DNA of 64,000 nucleotides from Aureobasidium sp. EXF-3400 (GCA_024195585.1 SWBL01000197.1:1-64000), one strand, 5' to 3'; positions 1 through 12,472 are shown, counted from the stretch's first letter. Notes: generated by a model not told the origin, from the letters alone. Numbers and translations are program-made.

Positions 1-439
<439 letters not shown>

Positions 440-843
440 GCGACAGGCAATGAGCCTTGATGATGTCTATTGACGATGGGTCGGCGTTTATTTGCTTCTT
501 GCTACCTTTACTATGCCAGCAATCATGCGGCTGCTACGACTAGCGTAGCCAATCAACATCTCAAAGAGCACTTGATGCTCTCAATATCACTCTTCACCTA
601 CCTTCGTCTCTTGATTCCCATGTGCATAGTTAATACTTATCTTGATCAAACTTGACATGTTGTTGACAAAAGGGCGCCCGAGATATCCGAAAGATGTTGC
701 ATGACTCGGGCACGGCACGTGATAAAATGGCATTTCTCTTCGCTGTGTTTCGATTGATTCAAAGACTTGCTTCACATCCATCAAATCTCAAGCGGTATGT
801 GGTTTTCTGCATCGCTAAGACAACGACGTGGTTGTGGTGAGTA
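440..843. other. intergenic, polyubiquitin 3' end to BRAP2-like promoter
   Basis: 404 bases between two plus-strand genes. It must hold the polyubiquitin 3' UTR and the promoter of the next gene. The short open frames here show no recognisable protein. I see no RNA gene or repeat. Confidence 0.6.
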
Positions 844-2896
844 ATGACAGCCTACTTCTTTCATGTCAAGCTGGAGCTGTATCCTTCGGCACACCTATCA
901 ACAGCGTCGCAAGCTGGCACCACCAAGCTCTTCCGACCAGAATCGACTACGGATATATTCAGGACTGAATTCCCCGCTCATCGAACCTCCAAAACGATCT
1001 CACATTCGTCACGAAGCCATCATTCGCCGAGAAGCTCGCTGGACGACCGCCCCGCAGCGACAAGTCGACCACAATCAGCTCACGGCGATGCGCTCTTGCT
1101 ACCCGAGAGAAACGTCGCTCTGAAAGAGGCCGCTTCACCTACCATCCCACCCAAGAAAGCGTCGAGCGAGATTGCGACAAAAGATTGGCGATACGGTCCC
1201 GTCACTATCGAAAGCATCGACATGGAACCTGTCTCGACCAAGCTCCCTCCAACTGGTCTCCATACCAAGGCGGCATATGTGCCATCAACACCCAAAGCCA
1301 CCGATGTAGGCTGGGGAGTCGTACATCTGTACAGAGACTCGCAAGAGACGGCAGCATTGGGCCATACACACGTCAAAGACGACGTCGACTTCGACCCACA
1401 ACAATGCAATACTTTGTGCATTCTAGCTGTGCCGTCGTGGATGATGCCTTCGGACCTGCTGGGATTCGTTGGAGACCAGGCAAGAGAAGATGTTAGCCAC
1501 TTCAGACTCATTAGGACCGGTCGAGCCAACAAGTACATGGTCCTCATGAAGTTCAGACAAGCCAAGAAAGCCAGAGAGTGGCAGAAGTTGTGGAACGGGA
1601 AGCTATTCAGCGCTATGGAGGTGAGAATACCCGAACATCTCCGGAATACATGCCGTGTGCTGACATGGTTCACAGCCTGAGAACTGCCATGTCGTCTTCA
1701 TCAAGTCGGTCGAGTTTCTGACTCCCGATTCAGATGCATCTGACCCCGCTGCATTCCCTCACAACACCCAGGACCCTTTCACTAAGGCTTCAAACTCGCT
1801 ATCAACTAAGCCGCATGCACCACCGACACCATCCCTCGTCGAGCTGCCCACATGCCCGGTATGCCTTGAGCGCATGGATGAGACCACTGGTCTCTTGACC
1901 ATTCTTTGCCAACATGTGTTCCACTGCGCCTGTCTCGAAAAGTGGCGCGGTTCGGGATGTCCTGTGTGTCGTTACACGCAATCACCCTCCTTCACCTTCC
2001 CTTATCCCCGACCAGGCCATCCTGATGTTCAGCCTGAAGTCGAACCTGCCTGTACGGTCTGCGCGACCACCACGAACCTATGGATCTGCCTCATTTGCGG
2101 AAACACAGGGTGCGGTCGCTACGATTCGGCCCACGCTTTTGCACATTGGGAAGCTACAAGTCACTGCTATGCTATGGATATCAATTCGCAGCATGTCTGG
2201 GACTATGCTGGTGACGGATATGTTCATCGCTTGATTCAGAATAAACCCGACAGCAAGCTGATCGATCTACCTGCGCGGCGCCATCCTAATGCCGCCTTCC
2301 GGGCTGAAGCTGAAGATAATGTGCCACGAGAGAAGATGGAGAACATGGCTAACGAGTACACATACCTCCTGACTAGTCAACTGGACAGTCAACGCCGCTA
2401 TTATGAAGGCCAGCTTGAGCGCGCTGTCGACAAGGCCAGTGTTGCTTCAGCCAAAGCCGAAGATGCTGCCAGGGCATGCTCAGCGCTCGCCGAAGAGATG
2501 GCCGTTTTACGGATACAGAGTCAAGAGAGTGTCGGCAGTGTCACTCGTATGGAGAAAACTGTCGAAAAGGCCACTTTACGTGCCGAAAAGTTCGAGAAGA
2601 TGGCTCGTGACATGTCCACTCAATTGCGCGAAGAGAAAACGATGAACGAAGGTTTGCTTCAGCGCATTCATGCAGCCGAAGCAAAGGCAAAACATAGCCA
2701 AGAAGAGACTGAAAAACTGAAAGTGGAAAAGGCAGATCTGGAGGAGATGAACCATGACCTGACCATGTTCATCAGCAGTCAAGAAAAGGTCAAAGAGCTG
2801 CAAGCTCAGGGCGAGGAAGTTATCGATGGATCGGCCTTTGCACCGGAGCAACAACCGCAGCAAGGCAAGAAGAAGGGCAAGGGGAGGAAAAAGTAG
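844..2896 (+). CDS. ETP1: BRAP2/ETP1-type RING and UBP-zinc-finger protein
   Basis: Predicted cytoplasmic E3 ubiquitin ligase of the BRCA1-associated protein 2 family (yeast Etp1). Two exons, 844-1620 and 1676-2896, give 665 residues; the intron has a GTGAGA donor, a CTGAC branch site and a CACAG acceptor, and both exons join in phase 0. Domains in order: an RRM-like BRAP2 domain at about residues 188-275, spanning the splice; a C3H2C3-type RING at about 319-360 (CPVC, CQHVFHCAC, CPVC); a UBP-type zinc finger at about 384-447 (CTVC, CLIC, GCGRY, HAFAHW); a long coiled coil at about 480-630; and a lysine-rich tail. The start ATG precedes a segment (FHVKLELYP) typical of fungal family members. 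The role in ubiquitin signalling is from the family, not from this sequence. Confidence 0.93.
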
Positions 2897-5195
2897 CGGT
2901 GAATGCGCTCGTCTTCAGTCTGCCAGCAGGGTTTTCATTTTACACGGCGTTCGACAAAGATACCCATGGGAAGGAAGGAGGCGACTTCTTGTTTTCTTTT
3001 CCCTTTCTTGCATGCATAACTCTTCCGACGTAGTTCAGAATATGAAACACTGAAATTCGTCCACGACTCCTGGATTGCAGATATGCTCGTAGCCCGTCGC
3101 GTGTAACTCTTGTTGGTTGTACAGAGACAACGAGTGGCCAAAACGTGGCTGAGGACGACGACTGACGCCTCGCTTCTGCGCGGCAGTCAGCCAAACGACC
3201 GCCATTGCCTGCTGTCTTGGAGCCGGCCAACGACTACATGTCCACATGTCACTTTTGTGATTGCTCCAATCTTGGGCAGGCTCGCTATGAGAAAGTCAAA
3301 TCCGAACATGTCTCCGTAGAAAGACTGGAGCTCAAGCAATTGATAACATGAACAAGTCGTCAATGCAAGATTGGTCACGTCGTCTTCACCGCCTATTGAC
3401 CGCTCTTGCTTCATGAGCCATCGTCACATCGCCGAGGCATCCAATTTCCTTCCACGTCGCTCATCGGAACAAAACAACAATGTAGTGCCCGCCATCATGC
3501 AAGCCAGATCGCCAGTGCAGCATATCTGGATACTCAAAGGGCAATCAGCTGTTCACACTATCTGCAAGGCCGGCGTCAAGCTCGAAAGCCATTTTCGCCT
3601 GTCAATCGCATCTCGCTTCTCTCGAATGAGACCTCTTGTCAGAACACATCGAGATCACCACAAGCAGAGGCAATCTAAGAAGTCTCTATCTTTCTTTATG
3701 CCTCGATGTACTTCGTACGGAGTAGCTTGTCAAAGCTCTAGCATCCTCGGTTATAGTAGGATCGTTCATTCGGCATCTACCACAAACGATCCTGCGGCAC
3801 GTAAAACCCCTTCCAAGATTTGCAGCCTGAAGGAACATGCCCTCGGTCCCTCGATGCCTCGACCCCTCCTCTGCTCTCGCTCCCCACCCTTTTGAGAAAG
3901 GACGGAAGTAGAGCACCTCGTGCCCAGCGACGTCAAATGTGACCGCCAACGCACTCATGCTTCCGATATTCGTCTCTCGATCCATTGGAGCAATGGGTCG
4001 CACATAACCATACTTTCACTGGTTCTAGCGAAAGGATTAGCATTTCACAGAGTCACCGCTTCTTGGCCCCCGGTATGCAGTTTTGACCAATGGAGGGACC
4101 CAGAGGTCTGTCTCCGTTGCCTTGACAGGCTCTTGGTCACCCATCGAACAACATTACAGAGTGATGATGGAACAGGAGGCCTGATTTGTGAAGCATCTTT
4201 ATCGACGAGCTACCGTGTGCTGCAGTAGCCCCACATAGCATCCGCTCCGGCTGGTAGCTAGACCGGTGAGAAACCTGCGGTTCCTTCCCTTCAGCAGCTG
4301 GCATTACAGTAGGAATTCACATGATCTTGGTCCGGCTTGTTACCGAAAGCTAGAGTGGACACTCTCTGTTTCTACTGCACGACACTTGCGTCTAATCAAG
4401 GGACCACAAGCTCGACCACGTACCTGGTGCTTGTCGTTCTCGGACGAACATGTCGCGCATTGATGTGGTATATTCGAGGCACTTCGGGTCTCGCCACCGG
4501 CATGCACCACGCTCGCTGTCGCACAGGAGCAGACGCTCGAGCACTCAACCCAGCAGTCCGCACCACTACGCACCTCATTTCCTCCTCTTCGGATCTTCAT
4601 GAGATGTCCCAATGCGTGGCATGCAGCGCCAACACATCGAAAATGATTAGGGAGGGGGTTTGACGAGCCTGATTGTCCTCTTTCCTCGCCAGGCTTCTCT
4701 CTTGCGTTCCCACAATGAACGCATCTGCAATGCACGACGGTATGCCCGTCGTGCAAGCGTGTGAGTGGCCCGCCCTTGTTACCGTACCTTTGGATATCCC
4801 GCCGAGTCCTGATGTTGTGCTATTCAACGTCACTTGTTCCGAGTCTCTTGTTTCTTTGATTGTTCCCCTTCTATCTCCCAGAGGCCGCCTCTTGTGTCAA
4901 GAGCTGCCTGCTTTTTCAACCCTATTTATGTCCGGTGCATTCTTGGAGGGATAGTCCGTTGATCCAGTTCTTTTCTTGGGCATCAATACATCTTGCGTCT
5001 TCTTCCACCTGCATTCATCTTCGATATCTTCAGTCTTCGTGTCGGTCAACGTTCAGCCATCAACCTTTTCTGCTGTGCGACATACACGGCACACATATCT
5101 TGACAGCGCCTCTTCTGCCAAAAACGACAGCTCCTGCGTGAACCTCCAAGCCACACCAAGCAGGTCCATCTCTTTCGAGGATCACACCTCTGATC
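2897..5195. other. long gene-poor interval
   Basis: About 2.3 kb with no recognisable gene. Open frames up to 174 codons occur on both strands, but they overlap one another, are rich in Ser, Arg, Cys and His, and show no domain. The last 300 bases are pyrimidine-rich and are probably the promoter and 5' leader of the gene starting at 5196. A 9-base motif TACGGAGTA lies at 3716-3724 (see findings). Confidence 0.55.
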
Positions 5196-6023
5196 ATGTT
5201 CTACACAATGTATCTCGATGGTGAGTGTCAATTGCTTCTTCTTGTACCGTCCAATGTGTCGTCGAGTGTACCCGTCAAGCCTGCACCTCTTCCACGTGTA
5301 GACGGCGGTCGCTTCCCGATGTCATCTTTGACAGCTGCACACATGGCAAGAATATGAGCTATGACCGAGGCCTGATTTGGTGCCTGAGGCAACACCTTTT
5401 TCATGTCATTACTTGCTACGAGACAATCTATCAGCAGTTCTTTATCGCCAAAGCATACTTCAGGCTAATAAATCTGTGGCATAGGCCTCTGTAAACGCCG
5501 ACACTGGCCTCAGCCCATGTTCCAACCCTCAGTCAGTCGCCATGGTTACACTTGTGTGGTCCGCGTCAACAACCGCGAATACAGCACCGACGGCCAACAC
5601 TACACATCCGAAGCACTCGCTCGCGATGCAGCCGCCACTCGCGCCTACATGATCTGCCGCAACTTTTCCGTCAACGACGGCATGATTCCCGGCCAGAAGC
5701 CCGGCTCTGGCACAGTCCAAGGTCTCCCTGTAGCCATTGGCTCGGGCCGCAAGAACATCAGCGTTTCCAGCTCCAGTTCCAACGATCAAAGGAGACGGCT
5801 GGGTGAGCTCAGAGAGGAAGAGGAAGATGAGAATGGCAGTTGGACTTCTGGTGGTTCCAGCCCTAGAAGTGTGGATTCTGCTGTTGCTGGCATTAGATCT
5901 GGTGGTGCTGCGAAACCTCATCATGCTAGACAGACTGCTTGTGCTTGTCGTCGCGCACCGGTTTTGCAGCATTATCCTCGTTGCCAGTATTGTCTTCGCG
6001 ATGCTGGATGGATGTCTTTTTAG
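5196..6023 (+). CDS. small dsRNA-binding-motif-like protein
   Basis: Two exons, 5196-5220 and 5485-6023, encode 187 residues. The first coding exon is only 25 nt; the 264-nt intron starts GTGAGT and ends ATAG, with a CTAAT branch site 18 nt upstream, and is long for this window. The joined start reads MFYTMYLDGLCKRRHWPQP, then a segment (YTCVVRVNNREY, then SEALARDAAATRAYMICRN at about residues 35-80) with the strand-strand-helix pattern of a double-stranded-RNA-binding domain. The rest is Ser/Glu-rich, with a cysteine-containing tail. I infer weak dsRBD similarity; a ligand or role cannot be stated. Similar short proteins are, to my knowledge, found in other Dothideomycetes. Confidence 0.72.
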
Positions 6024-6858
6024 GACCTGTCAGTCCACGACCACATTGACGATACTCACGACGACAACGACAAAAGCAAACAAGAAAAAAAAGAAAAGAA
6101 AACATGGTTTACGACAATACTAGACTTTGACGACGCTCACGAAACACACCATCTTTATGACTCTCTTTCCATATCTTTATGACTTTCTTTCTATCCTTTT
6201 TCTTCTGTTTTATTTTTCATCTTGACTATTCTTATCCATCTACTCTTTCACGGCACACCATCAATATCGCTATGGGGAGCACTCAAACATAATTAACTGT
6301 GGTGTGGCAAAGGATGCATAGGAATTGGCGTTACTGTCACTCGTTCTTTACCTTCTCCATTCTCTAGTTCAAAATATTCGATTATTCTTTTCTTCGATCA
6401 TCTCATTGACTGTTTCGTTCATCTACCCTCTATGTGCTTGAATTTAGCCGTAGTACCTTTGAATATGGCTACTGGACAGAGACATACGATGATATCTGGA
6501 AGTTACAATGATTGAACGACTATCAGACACCGACATCGTATCCATAAGCAGTCGTCGAGACTATGAAGTATTGCAACTCCACGATCACAGCTTTCCCACA
6601 GCATCACGTAGTGATTGCGTCTCCTGCTGCGTTTGGGTATCATAAATAACTAGTTCGATGGCATCGACAGCGGGAAGGAGCCACCTGCTTTCTCTTTGCA
6701 GTCTTCTCAGCAAGGCAAGATCGTTAGATGGAACATGGTGGGAAAAGAACAAAAGTATACATTTTTCGCTATCTATATGCTATGTGAAAAGGCCTTTTTC
6801 GCAGAAAGGAAGACAGAAAAGAAGAAGATGCATCATAGAGCATAAATTATCGATGTGA
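6024..6858. other. interval between convergent genes
   Basis: 835 bases between two gene ends that face each other. It contains a T/C-rich stretch around 6160-6230, consistent with a 3' UTR. No protein or RNA gene was recognised. Confidence 0.6.
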
Positions 6859-8930
6859 TCAAGGCAGCGACAAGAATAAACTCAACATCTTCGGGTATGA
6901 TGGAGTGCCCAAACCAGTAACTGGATCCCATCCCTTGACCGCCGAGAATCCTTGAGTACCACAACCAGGGTTCGTGCCATTGACAATATCGTTCAACACT
7001 TCAGGATGCTGGTAAAGTGTAGGGTTGACAAATCCAAGAGGTCCTTTACCCACCTTGATGCGTTCCTCAACGATGCGGTTGATGATCGAAGCGAAGATGG
7101 GTGCGGAGCCAGAAGTACCGCCTTCGAGGATGAAGCGACCGGCGTTGAAGACGGCAAAGTTGTCGCCGTTGGCTGCGACGTCGGGTATGCCGCGTCCGTT
7201 GCGGTTGTACACACCACCGCCTGAGCTGTTGTACTGGCCATTGGTGTAGTACTTGTATGGTGGTTCGTGCTCGGCAAAGTAGGTCTTGACGGCTGAGGCT
7301 TGGTAGTCAGGGACATCAAACAAATTGGAGAAACCACCGCCGGATGAGTAGCGGGATTCGGGGTCGTTGACTGCAGACTCGGGTTCGTAGACGGTGCGGC
7401 CGGGGTAGATCTTGGTACCGCCGACGTTGGTGAGCCAGGGGCAGGAGTTAGGGTGAGTGGGTGAGAAGACAGTGGCGTTGGAGCCCAAGCAGCCGTTTGC
7501 TGAGCCATCACCTCTGATGCCGCCGACACCAGTATCACCGGAAGCAACAAACACGGAAACACCCTGAAGGCCGAGCTTGAGCCACTCGTTGCATTGGCGC
7601 TGTTGGTAGTAAGCGGGCAAGTCTTGCTCCTGTTCACCGTACGAGATAGAGATGACGTTAGTAGGCTTGTATACACCGCACTGGAGTGCACCCTTGTATC
7701 CGTTGCTTGCGACAGTGTTAGGGTACTTGGGATCAAGTACTGGGTCGTTGCCGGTCTCGCCATAGGCAGAGTACGTGCAGTACGAGCCATCGATAGCATC
7801 GAAGAAAGTGTTGAAGAGACCAGTAGCGTTAACGTCGTTGCCAAATGCGTAGTAAATGTCATCAGTCTGGTACAGGGTGGTGGTTTGAGGGTAGATAAGG
7901 GGGTAAGCCAATTGGAAGTCCAAGTCACTCTCTCCACCAGCGAGCTGCAAGCTCACAGGTGCCTTTGCACCGTCGATAAAGTTAGGGATGGGATGTGTGC
8001 CGTTGGGGATGTAAGGTGTGAAGTTTCCGAAGAAACGGTCCAAGTCCTGTTGGGCGTAGTAATCTCCTTCCTCGAAGATGCCGAGCGAGTTGTTGGGACT
8101 AACTTTGGCGTGAGGGTCGTTGGGAGCTATGTGGTACAATGCCTGGATACATGCTGGTGTCACGACCTGATCGCAAGTGCTGAGGGAAGAGACGTTCTTG
8201 GGCATGAAAGGTGCCTGCTTGCGGGCTGGGGGCAATCTGAGTGCTCGCTTTGCTTTCTTTGCACCGCGCTTGCGAAGGTTGGCACCCTTGACACCAGGTG
8301 AGATGAAATCAATGTGCTCTTGAACGTGCTTAGGCACGTGGTATTGATCGCAGGCTGCGACATAGTTTCCAGTTGCGCTGTGCTCGAACTCATGGTACTG
8401 GGTGTGTAGTAGATCCTCGACTTCCTTGGTTGTAGCATCGAAGGCAAACCAGGCCTTGTTGTCTGAGTGGGTGATTCTGCGATCAGAGATACCATTCTTC
8501 ACGAGCCAGTCGCGAACGGCAGTCAATGTCTCGTTGGAAGGTGCAAACTTGGCGATGACTTCGTCCGAGGTCCAGTGCTTTCCGAAGTTGGGAGAGTCAG
8601 GGTGAGAACTGAATGTGTTAGTCTCATGTCATATGTGTTCGAAGAATATTTCTGATGAAAACCAATCGGACTCTCCAAGCACAATAGCCATTGAGAGGGC
8701 ACTTACACATCCATGAGCAATTGAGCACCATTGTCCAGGTTCTGTTGCTTCAAGCCAACACGAACAGGCAAGACAGCATTCTTCTCCAGTCTATCTCTCT
8801 TCACCCACTTGGAAGTGGTAAAGCGATGGCCAACGTCACGCTTCTCATGAACAACATGAGTTTCAGGGACAGGCTTAGCAGCGGCCACAGCAAGTAAAGT
8901 AGCCAAGAAGGCAGAGGACGAGACACGCAT
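6859..8930 (-). CDS. secreted sedolisin (S53) tripeptidyl-peptidase-type protease
   Basis: Serine-carboxyl peptidase of family S53, normally secreted and active at acid pH. Two exons (8930-8707 and 8608-6859; 98-nt intron with GTAAGT donor) give 657 residues. An N-terminal signal peptide (hydrophobic core LATLLAVAAA) is followed by a pro-region of about 190 residues containing basic pairs (EKR, LRKR, KKAKR) suited to kexin processing, then the catalytic domain. The catalytic Ser lies in GGTSGSAP, and a Glu/Asp pair in GGESDLDFQLAYP. The C-terminal NDIVNGTNPGC and KGWDPVTGLG segments fit the calcium-binding region. Several NxS/T glycosylation sites are present. It supports extracellular protein breakdown; substrate preference within S53 is not readable. 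Confidence 0.95.
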
Positions 8931-9634
8931 GACGAATGAATGTCACGACAAGCAACGAGTGTGGTATGTGAAGCAAAAGAGAGTGGGAGTCAAGCATTTT
9001 TAAGCAACAAGGCCATCAAACAAGATCGACATTGTTACGGGGGCGGAGGAAAGAATAGGCGTCTTGATCGTCGTTTGTGCCTGCAGGTCCCACGCCGGCA
9101 GGCATCATTGGCGCTATGTTTGGTCTTGACGAGCGAGTGATACTAGGGGTGGAGTTCGACCTGCTCGAGAGGGCAGGTGTGTACGAGTACTCCGTAGATA
9201 CCTATCAATCTAAATGTCCTACGAACCGCAAGGGTTGTTATATCGCGGATAGTCGGATGCCCGCAGAGCGGAAGTTTTTTGGTCTGACGTTTGTGCCTTC
9301 CAATTTGGGCTTGGCGTGATCGTATTCCCAGCCAAACCCAGCCTTGCCTGCCACGAAGCATCTCGTGCTGTTGAGTTTGTCGTGCATGCGACCATGTTTC
9401 AGAGGAAAACAAACTTCCGTCCCACGAGAGATTGGGTTTGCACCCGATAAGCAAAGAATGAATGGTGGAATCATATATCTATATCGCGAGAGAACAATAT
9501 GCGAGAGGGTATCTTTATGCTATCATGCTTCATTAAAAACGCCAAAACACGCAGCCCAAACGACTGTGCCAATCAAAACGAGAATGTGGTCAAGTCCATC
9601 GCAATGCAGCCTTATCAAGATCTGCTCTACATCC
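8931..9634. other. protease promoter region
   Basis: 704 bases upstream of the protease start and downstream of the unknown gene ending at 9635. It holds another copy of the 9-base motif as TACTCCGTA at 9188-9196. The open frames are short and unrecognised. Confidence 0.55.
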
Positions 9635-12472
9635 TCAACGAACCGGTGGCAAGAATGTTTGCGGTAAATCTGGCATCGTGCTGTCAAGGTCGGTCAAACT
9701 GCTGTACTGCTTCTGAGCATGTTGGTAACTTGACATGGATCCTGTACTCTGTAGTGCGCTACCGGGTGTAAAGGCAAGCTTCTCCGAGGCGGGTGTTGCG
9801 TTTTGTTGCGCATGGTCGAACGCGAGACTAGGGTCAGGTATTGTAGATGAGCCATCGGGTACGTTGAACGAGGGCAATGCAAAGGAGCGACCTAGGCCAG
9901 CGAAAGATAAATGAGGTTGTGACAGATGGGGTTGTGTTGCCGAAGGTCCGTCTATATCAAAATCGGTCTCGTCATCATCGTTCGCGCCATCGATCTGAGG
10001 ATTCGGTTGTGATAGAGAAAGACGTGTGGAGCGACGTTGTCCAACTTTCTTCTCGGGGAGTGACTTCGGTAACGACGATCGCGGACGCCTCGATTGAGAC
10101 GATCTAGGCTTCGACAAAGATGAGCGAGATTTAGTCTTAGACGAACGAGCAGACCGGGAAGAAGACGTCGGCGTAGCCTGGGACAAAAGTGTGTCAACAT
10201 CAACACCTCTTCTTTTGCTGACGAAGTCTAGCATTTCTGAGAGGCTGACTGATTCTGTTTGCAAGGCAGGTAATGCATGACGAGCGGACTCCCGTGTTGA
10301 CGCTGGAGGTTTCTGGGAGAGGATGAAGTCTGGAGAATCACCACGGTCCACCAGATCTTCCGGAGAAGAGTGTCTTGTTAGATCTCTAGGAGGAGAAGGA
10401 CTCGTTCGGCCCTGAATCTCTGCTTGACTGGGCATGCTTGGAACAGGCGACGGGCGCCGCTCATCAGGTACAGACTCGTCATTCTGCCTGGCATCAACCT
10501 CACTGTGGATGTTCTCGGGCGCAGTATCGTCTTCAGAAAAGTCCAGGATGCTCGCGACAGTATCGTCTACATCCTCCGGAATGACGGAAGGAGCAAAACT
10601 CGCCCTTTTAGCCGTCCTTAGTTTTTTAGCACTCAGTCTGATTGGAGAGTAGAAACCGTCGAACAAGGCTTGCGTGTTAGGCAATGGAGCCTGTGTGCCA
10701 GTTGTGAACTCGGCGTTGAACTGATGGAACGGTGTAATGGCGTGCACTGGGCTCGGGGACGGACTTGCAACCTGCTTTGCTGGCGTTTCGACAGGCAACT
10801 CGAACCTCTCTTCTGGCGGCTGCAAAGGCGAAGAAGCATCAAAGAGAGCGCGATGAGCGTCTTGCATGGCTGCTTGAGTACTGATGTATGGCAACTCATC
10901 CACGAAGGCCTCTTCTGCCGCCACATCATCCATGACCGTATCTTCCATATGGTGCTCATCTCGGTTATCAAAAACTTGTGGCGACGCATTGATTGCTGAT
11001 CCAGCTATCAATCCAACATCTTCGTTTGCAATCTGTTCTTGATTCAGATCCCTTGAATCAACTTCCAGTACCTCTGTCTCTTTGAATCTTACTTTGCTGC
11101 TATCTTGAGGGCTTCTCTCAATCTCGACGTTCGAAACCAAACTCGCGACAGGTGGCCGTTGGTCGCTCTGATCAACATCCATGGCTACAACTTCTGCGGA
11201 AGGCGCAGGTAAAGATGGGTTGAAGTTATTGACGATGTCGAAGTTCATGCCCAAAGACTCTTGACCAAAAGACATGTTGATCGCAGGCACAAAATCGTGC
11301 CGAAGACGTTCTGGCGAACGCTCTGACTCAACAGCGATCGATGGTGCATGCGGCGGCTCCGCATCCAGACCATTCGTAGATGATTGAAAGAGCACGTGAT
11401 GGCGTTTTTTGGATGAGACAGGAGTCCTGGACTGCCTAGGTGTTGCATTAGGCTCGACATTCACATCTTCCGGCTCGACGATCACATCCTCCGGCTCGAC
11501 AGGCGCGTCCTGTGGTTTCACGCTCTTTTGTTTGGTTGGTCCAGAGATTTTCCTAGCCTGGAGAGCGTTCTTTCTGTATATGAAAGGCGAAGTATCGGAT
11601 GCAGTGGCTGCTTGGTAGACTCGTTTGATTGGTCGTTTGTTCTTTTTCACGCTCTGAAGCTTGTGGGTCGAGGAAGGGAGTTTATCGACCTTGTTCAAAG
11701 AGGAAGCAGGCCTCTGTCTCAAGACGGCGGCTTTGCTGGGAGAGATATCATGTTTGGACGGCGACGGGCTAGGAGAGATGAAGTCTGTATCGGGTATGCG
11801 AACCCTTGGTGAGGGAAACGAACGAGCTGGCGCGGTGGAAGTCGGAAGTTGGTTCGGCGTGGGACGGGCTTGGGCTGGAGGCTTGTTGATGGTGACGAAT
11901 TTGGGCAATGGCGGCAGATCAGTACTCGGAGCTGAGACAGCGGAGGATGGAAGGTTGACTTTCAGAGATTTGTTTCTGGCCGAACGGGAGGGCTGACGGG
12001 AGGATTGCAGGTGATCGAGAGGCTTCTCTGGTACGACGGGAGAAGAGTGGCGCGAGGTAGATGGGGTAAGAGCAGGCTCGGGAGAAATTGACTTTGGGAG
12101 AGGTTTGTGTTCAGGTCTACGTCGAATGAACGAGTCGGCGGTGATGGTAGGGTGAGGCGAAACAGATGTAGCATCGGGGCTCGACAGAGGGTCGTGGCAG
12201 AGAGACAAGTCTCTGTCTGCAGGAAAAGGACCCTTTAGTGTGGCTGAGGGTATGTAGATGGGCTGGCCATTGAGAAAAGCATGGGCAATGGATTCGATGC
12301 GGCGGCGTTTGGCTGAGTGTAGGTCGTCGTCCAGATCATCAGAGCCGGCAACCAGGATCTGGTCAGCATGTTCGGGGTGGATGATGCAGGCTTGTAGAGA
12401 GGGCTTCTGATAGGCAGGCTGACGAAGGACATGCGAGTCGGAGCAAGGCCACAGCCAGCGGCGCGGAGCCAT
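9635..12472 (-). CDS. large disordered protein, unknown
   Basis: Single-exon frame of 945 residues from the first ATG (MAPRRWLWPCSDSH); the open frame extends further upstream only to a GTG. Not recognised. It is dominated by Ser, Pro, Thr and charged residues and is almost surely intrinsically disordered. Visible elements: a putative bipartite nuclear signal near the N-terminus (AKRRRIESIAHAFLNG), several short lysine-rich patches, and a Ser/Arg-rich block near residues 790-850 (SSRSARSSKTKSR and following) after a small ordered-looking segment (SLSEMLDFVSKRRGVDVDTLL). That combination suggests a nuclear or chromosome-associated scaffold, which is inference only. It is divergent from CDC11, sharing a 739-base promoter region. 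Confidence 0.8.
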   Translation of the reverse strand: MAPRRWLWPCSDSHVLRQPAYQKPSLQACIIHPEHADQILVAGSDDLDDDLHSAKRRRIESIAHAFLNGQPIYIPSATLKGPFPADRDLSLCHDPLSSPDATSVSPHPTITADSFIRRRPEHKPLPKSISPEPALTPSTSRHSSPVVPEKPLDHLQSSRQPSRSARNKSLKVNLPSSAVSAPSTDLPPLPKFVTINKPPAQARPTPNQLPTSTAPARSFPSPRVRIPDTDFISPSPSPSKHDISPSKAAVLRQRPASSLNKVDKLPSSTHKLQSVKKNKRPIKRVYQAATASDTSPFIYRKNALQARKISGPTKQKSVKPQDAPVEPEDVIVEPEDVNVEPNATPRQSRTPVSSKKRHHVLFQSSTNGLDAEPPHAPSIAVESERSPERLRHDFVPAINMSFGQESLGMNFDIVNNFNPSLPAPSAEVVAMDVDQSDQRPPVASLVSNVEIERSPQDSSKVRFKETEVLEVDSRDLNQEQIANEDVGLIAGSAINASPQVFDNRDEHHMEDTVMDDVAAEEAFVDELPYISTQAAMQDAHRALFDASSPLQPPEERFELPVETPAKQVASPSPSPVHAITPFHQFNAEFTTGTQAPLPNTQALFDGFYSPIRLSAKKLRTAKRASFAPSVIPEDVDDTVASILDFSEDDTAPENIHSEVDARQNDESVPDERRPSPVPSMPSQAEIQGRTSPSPPRDLTRHSSPEDLVDRGDSPDFILSQKPPASTRESARHALPALQTESVSLSEMLDFVSKRRGVDVDTLLSQATPTSSSRSARSSKTKSRSSLSKPRSSQSRRPRSSLPKSLPEKKVGQRRSTRLSLSQPNPQIDGANDDDETDFDIDGPSATQPHLSQPHLSFAGLGRSFALPSFNVPDGSSTIPDPSLAFDHAQQNATPASEKLAFTPGSALQSTGSMSSYQHAQKQYSSLTDLDSTMPDLPQTFLPPVR

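Noticed and set aside
1080..1673. 197-codon open frame antisense to the BRAP2-like gene
   Set aside because: Fully antisense to the first coding exon of a gene with clear RING and UBP domains.
3371..3895. 174-codon open frame between BRAP2-like and dsRBD-like genes
   Set aside because: No recognisable similarity; several other frames of similar length overlap the same bases on both strands.
6993..7937. 314-codon open frame on the minus strand inside the sedolisin gene
   Set aside because: It overlaps the protease coding sequence in another frame; composition is Thr/Ser/Pro repetitive with no domain, typical of a shadow frame in GC-rich wobble DNA.
7594..8301. 235-codon open frame antisense to the sedolisin
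   Set aside because: Antisense shadow of a strongly supported gene; Val/Cys-rich with no recognisable motif.
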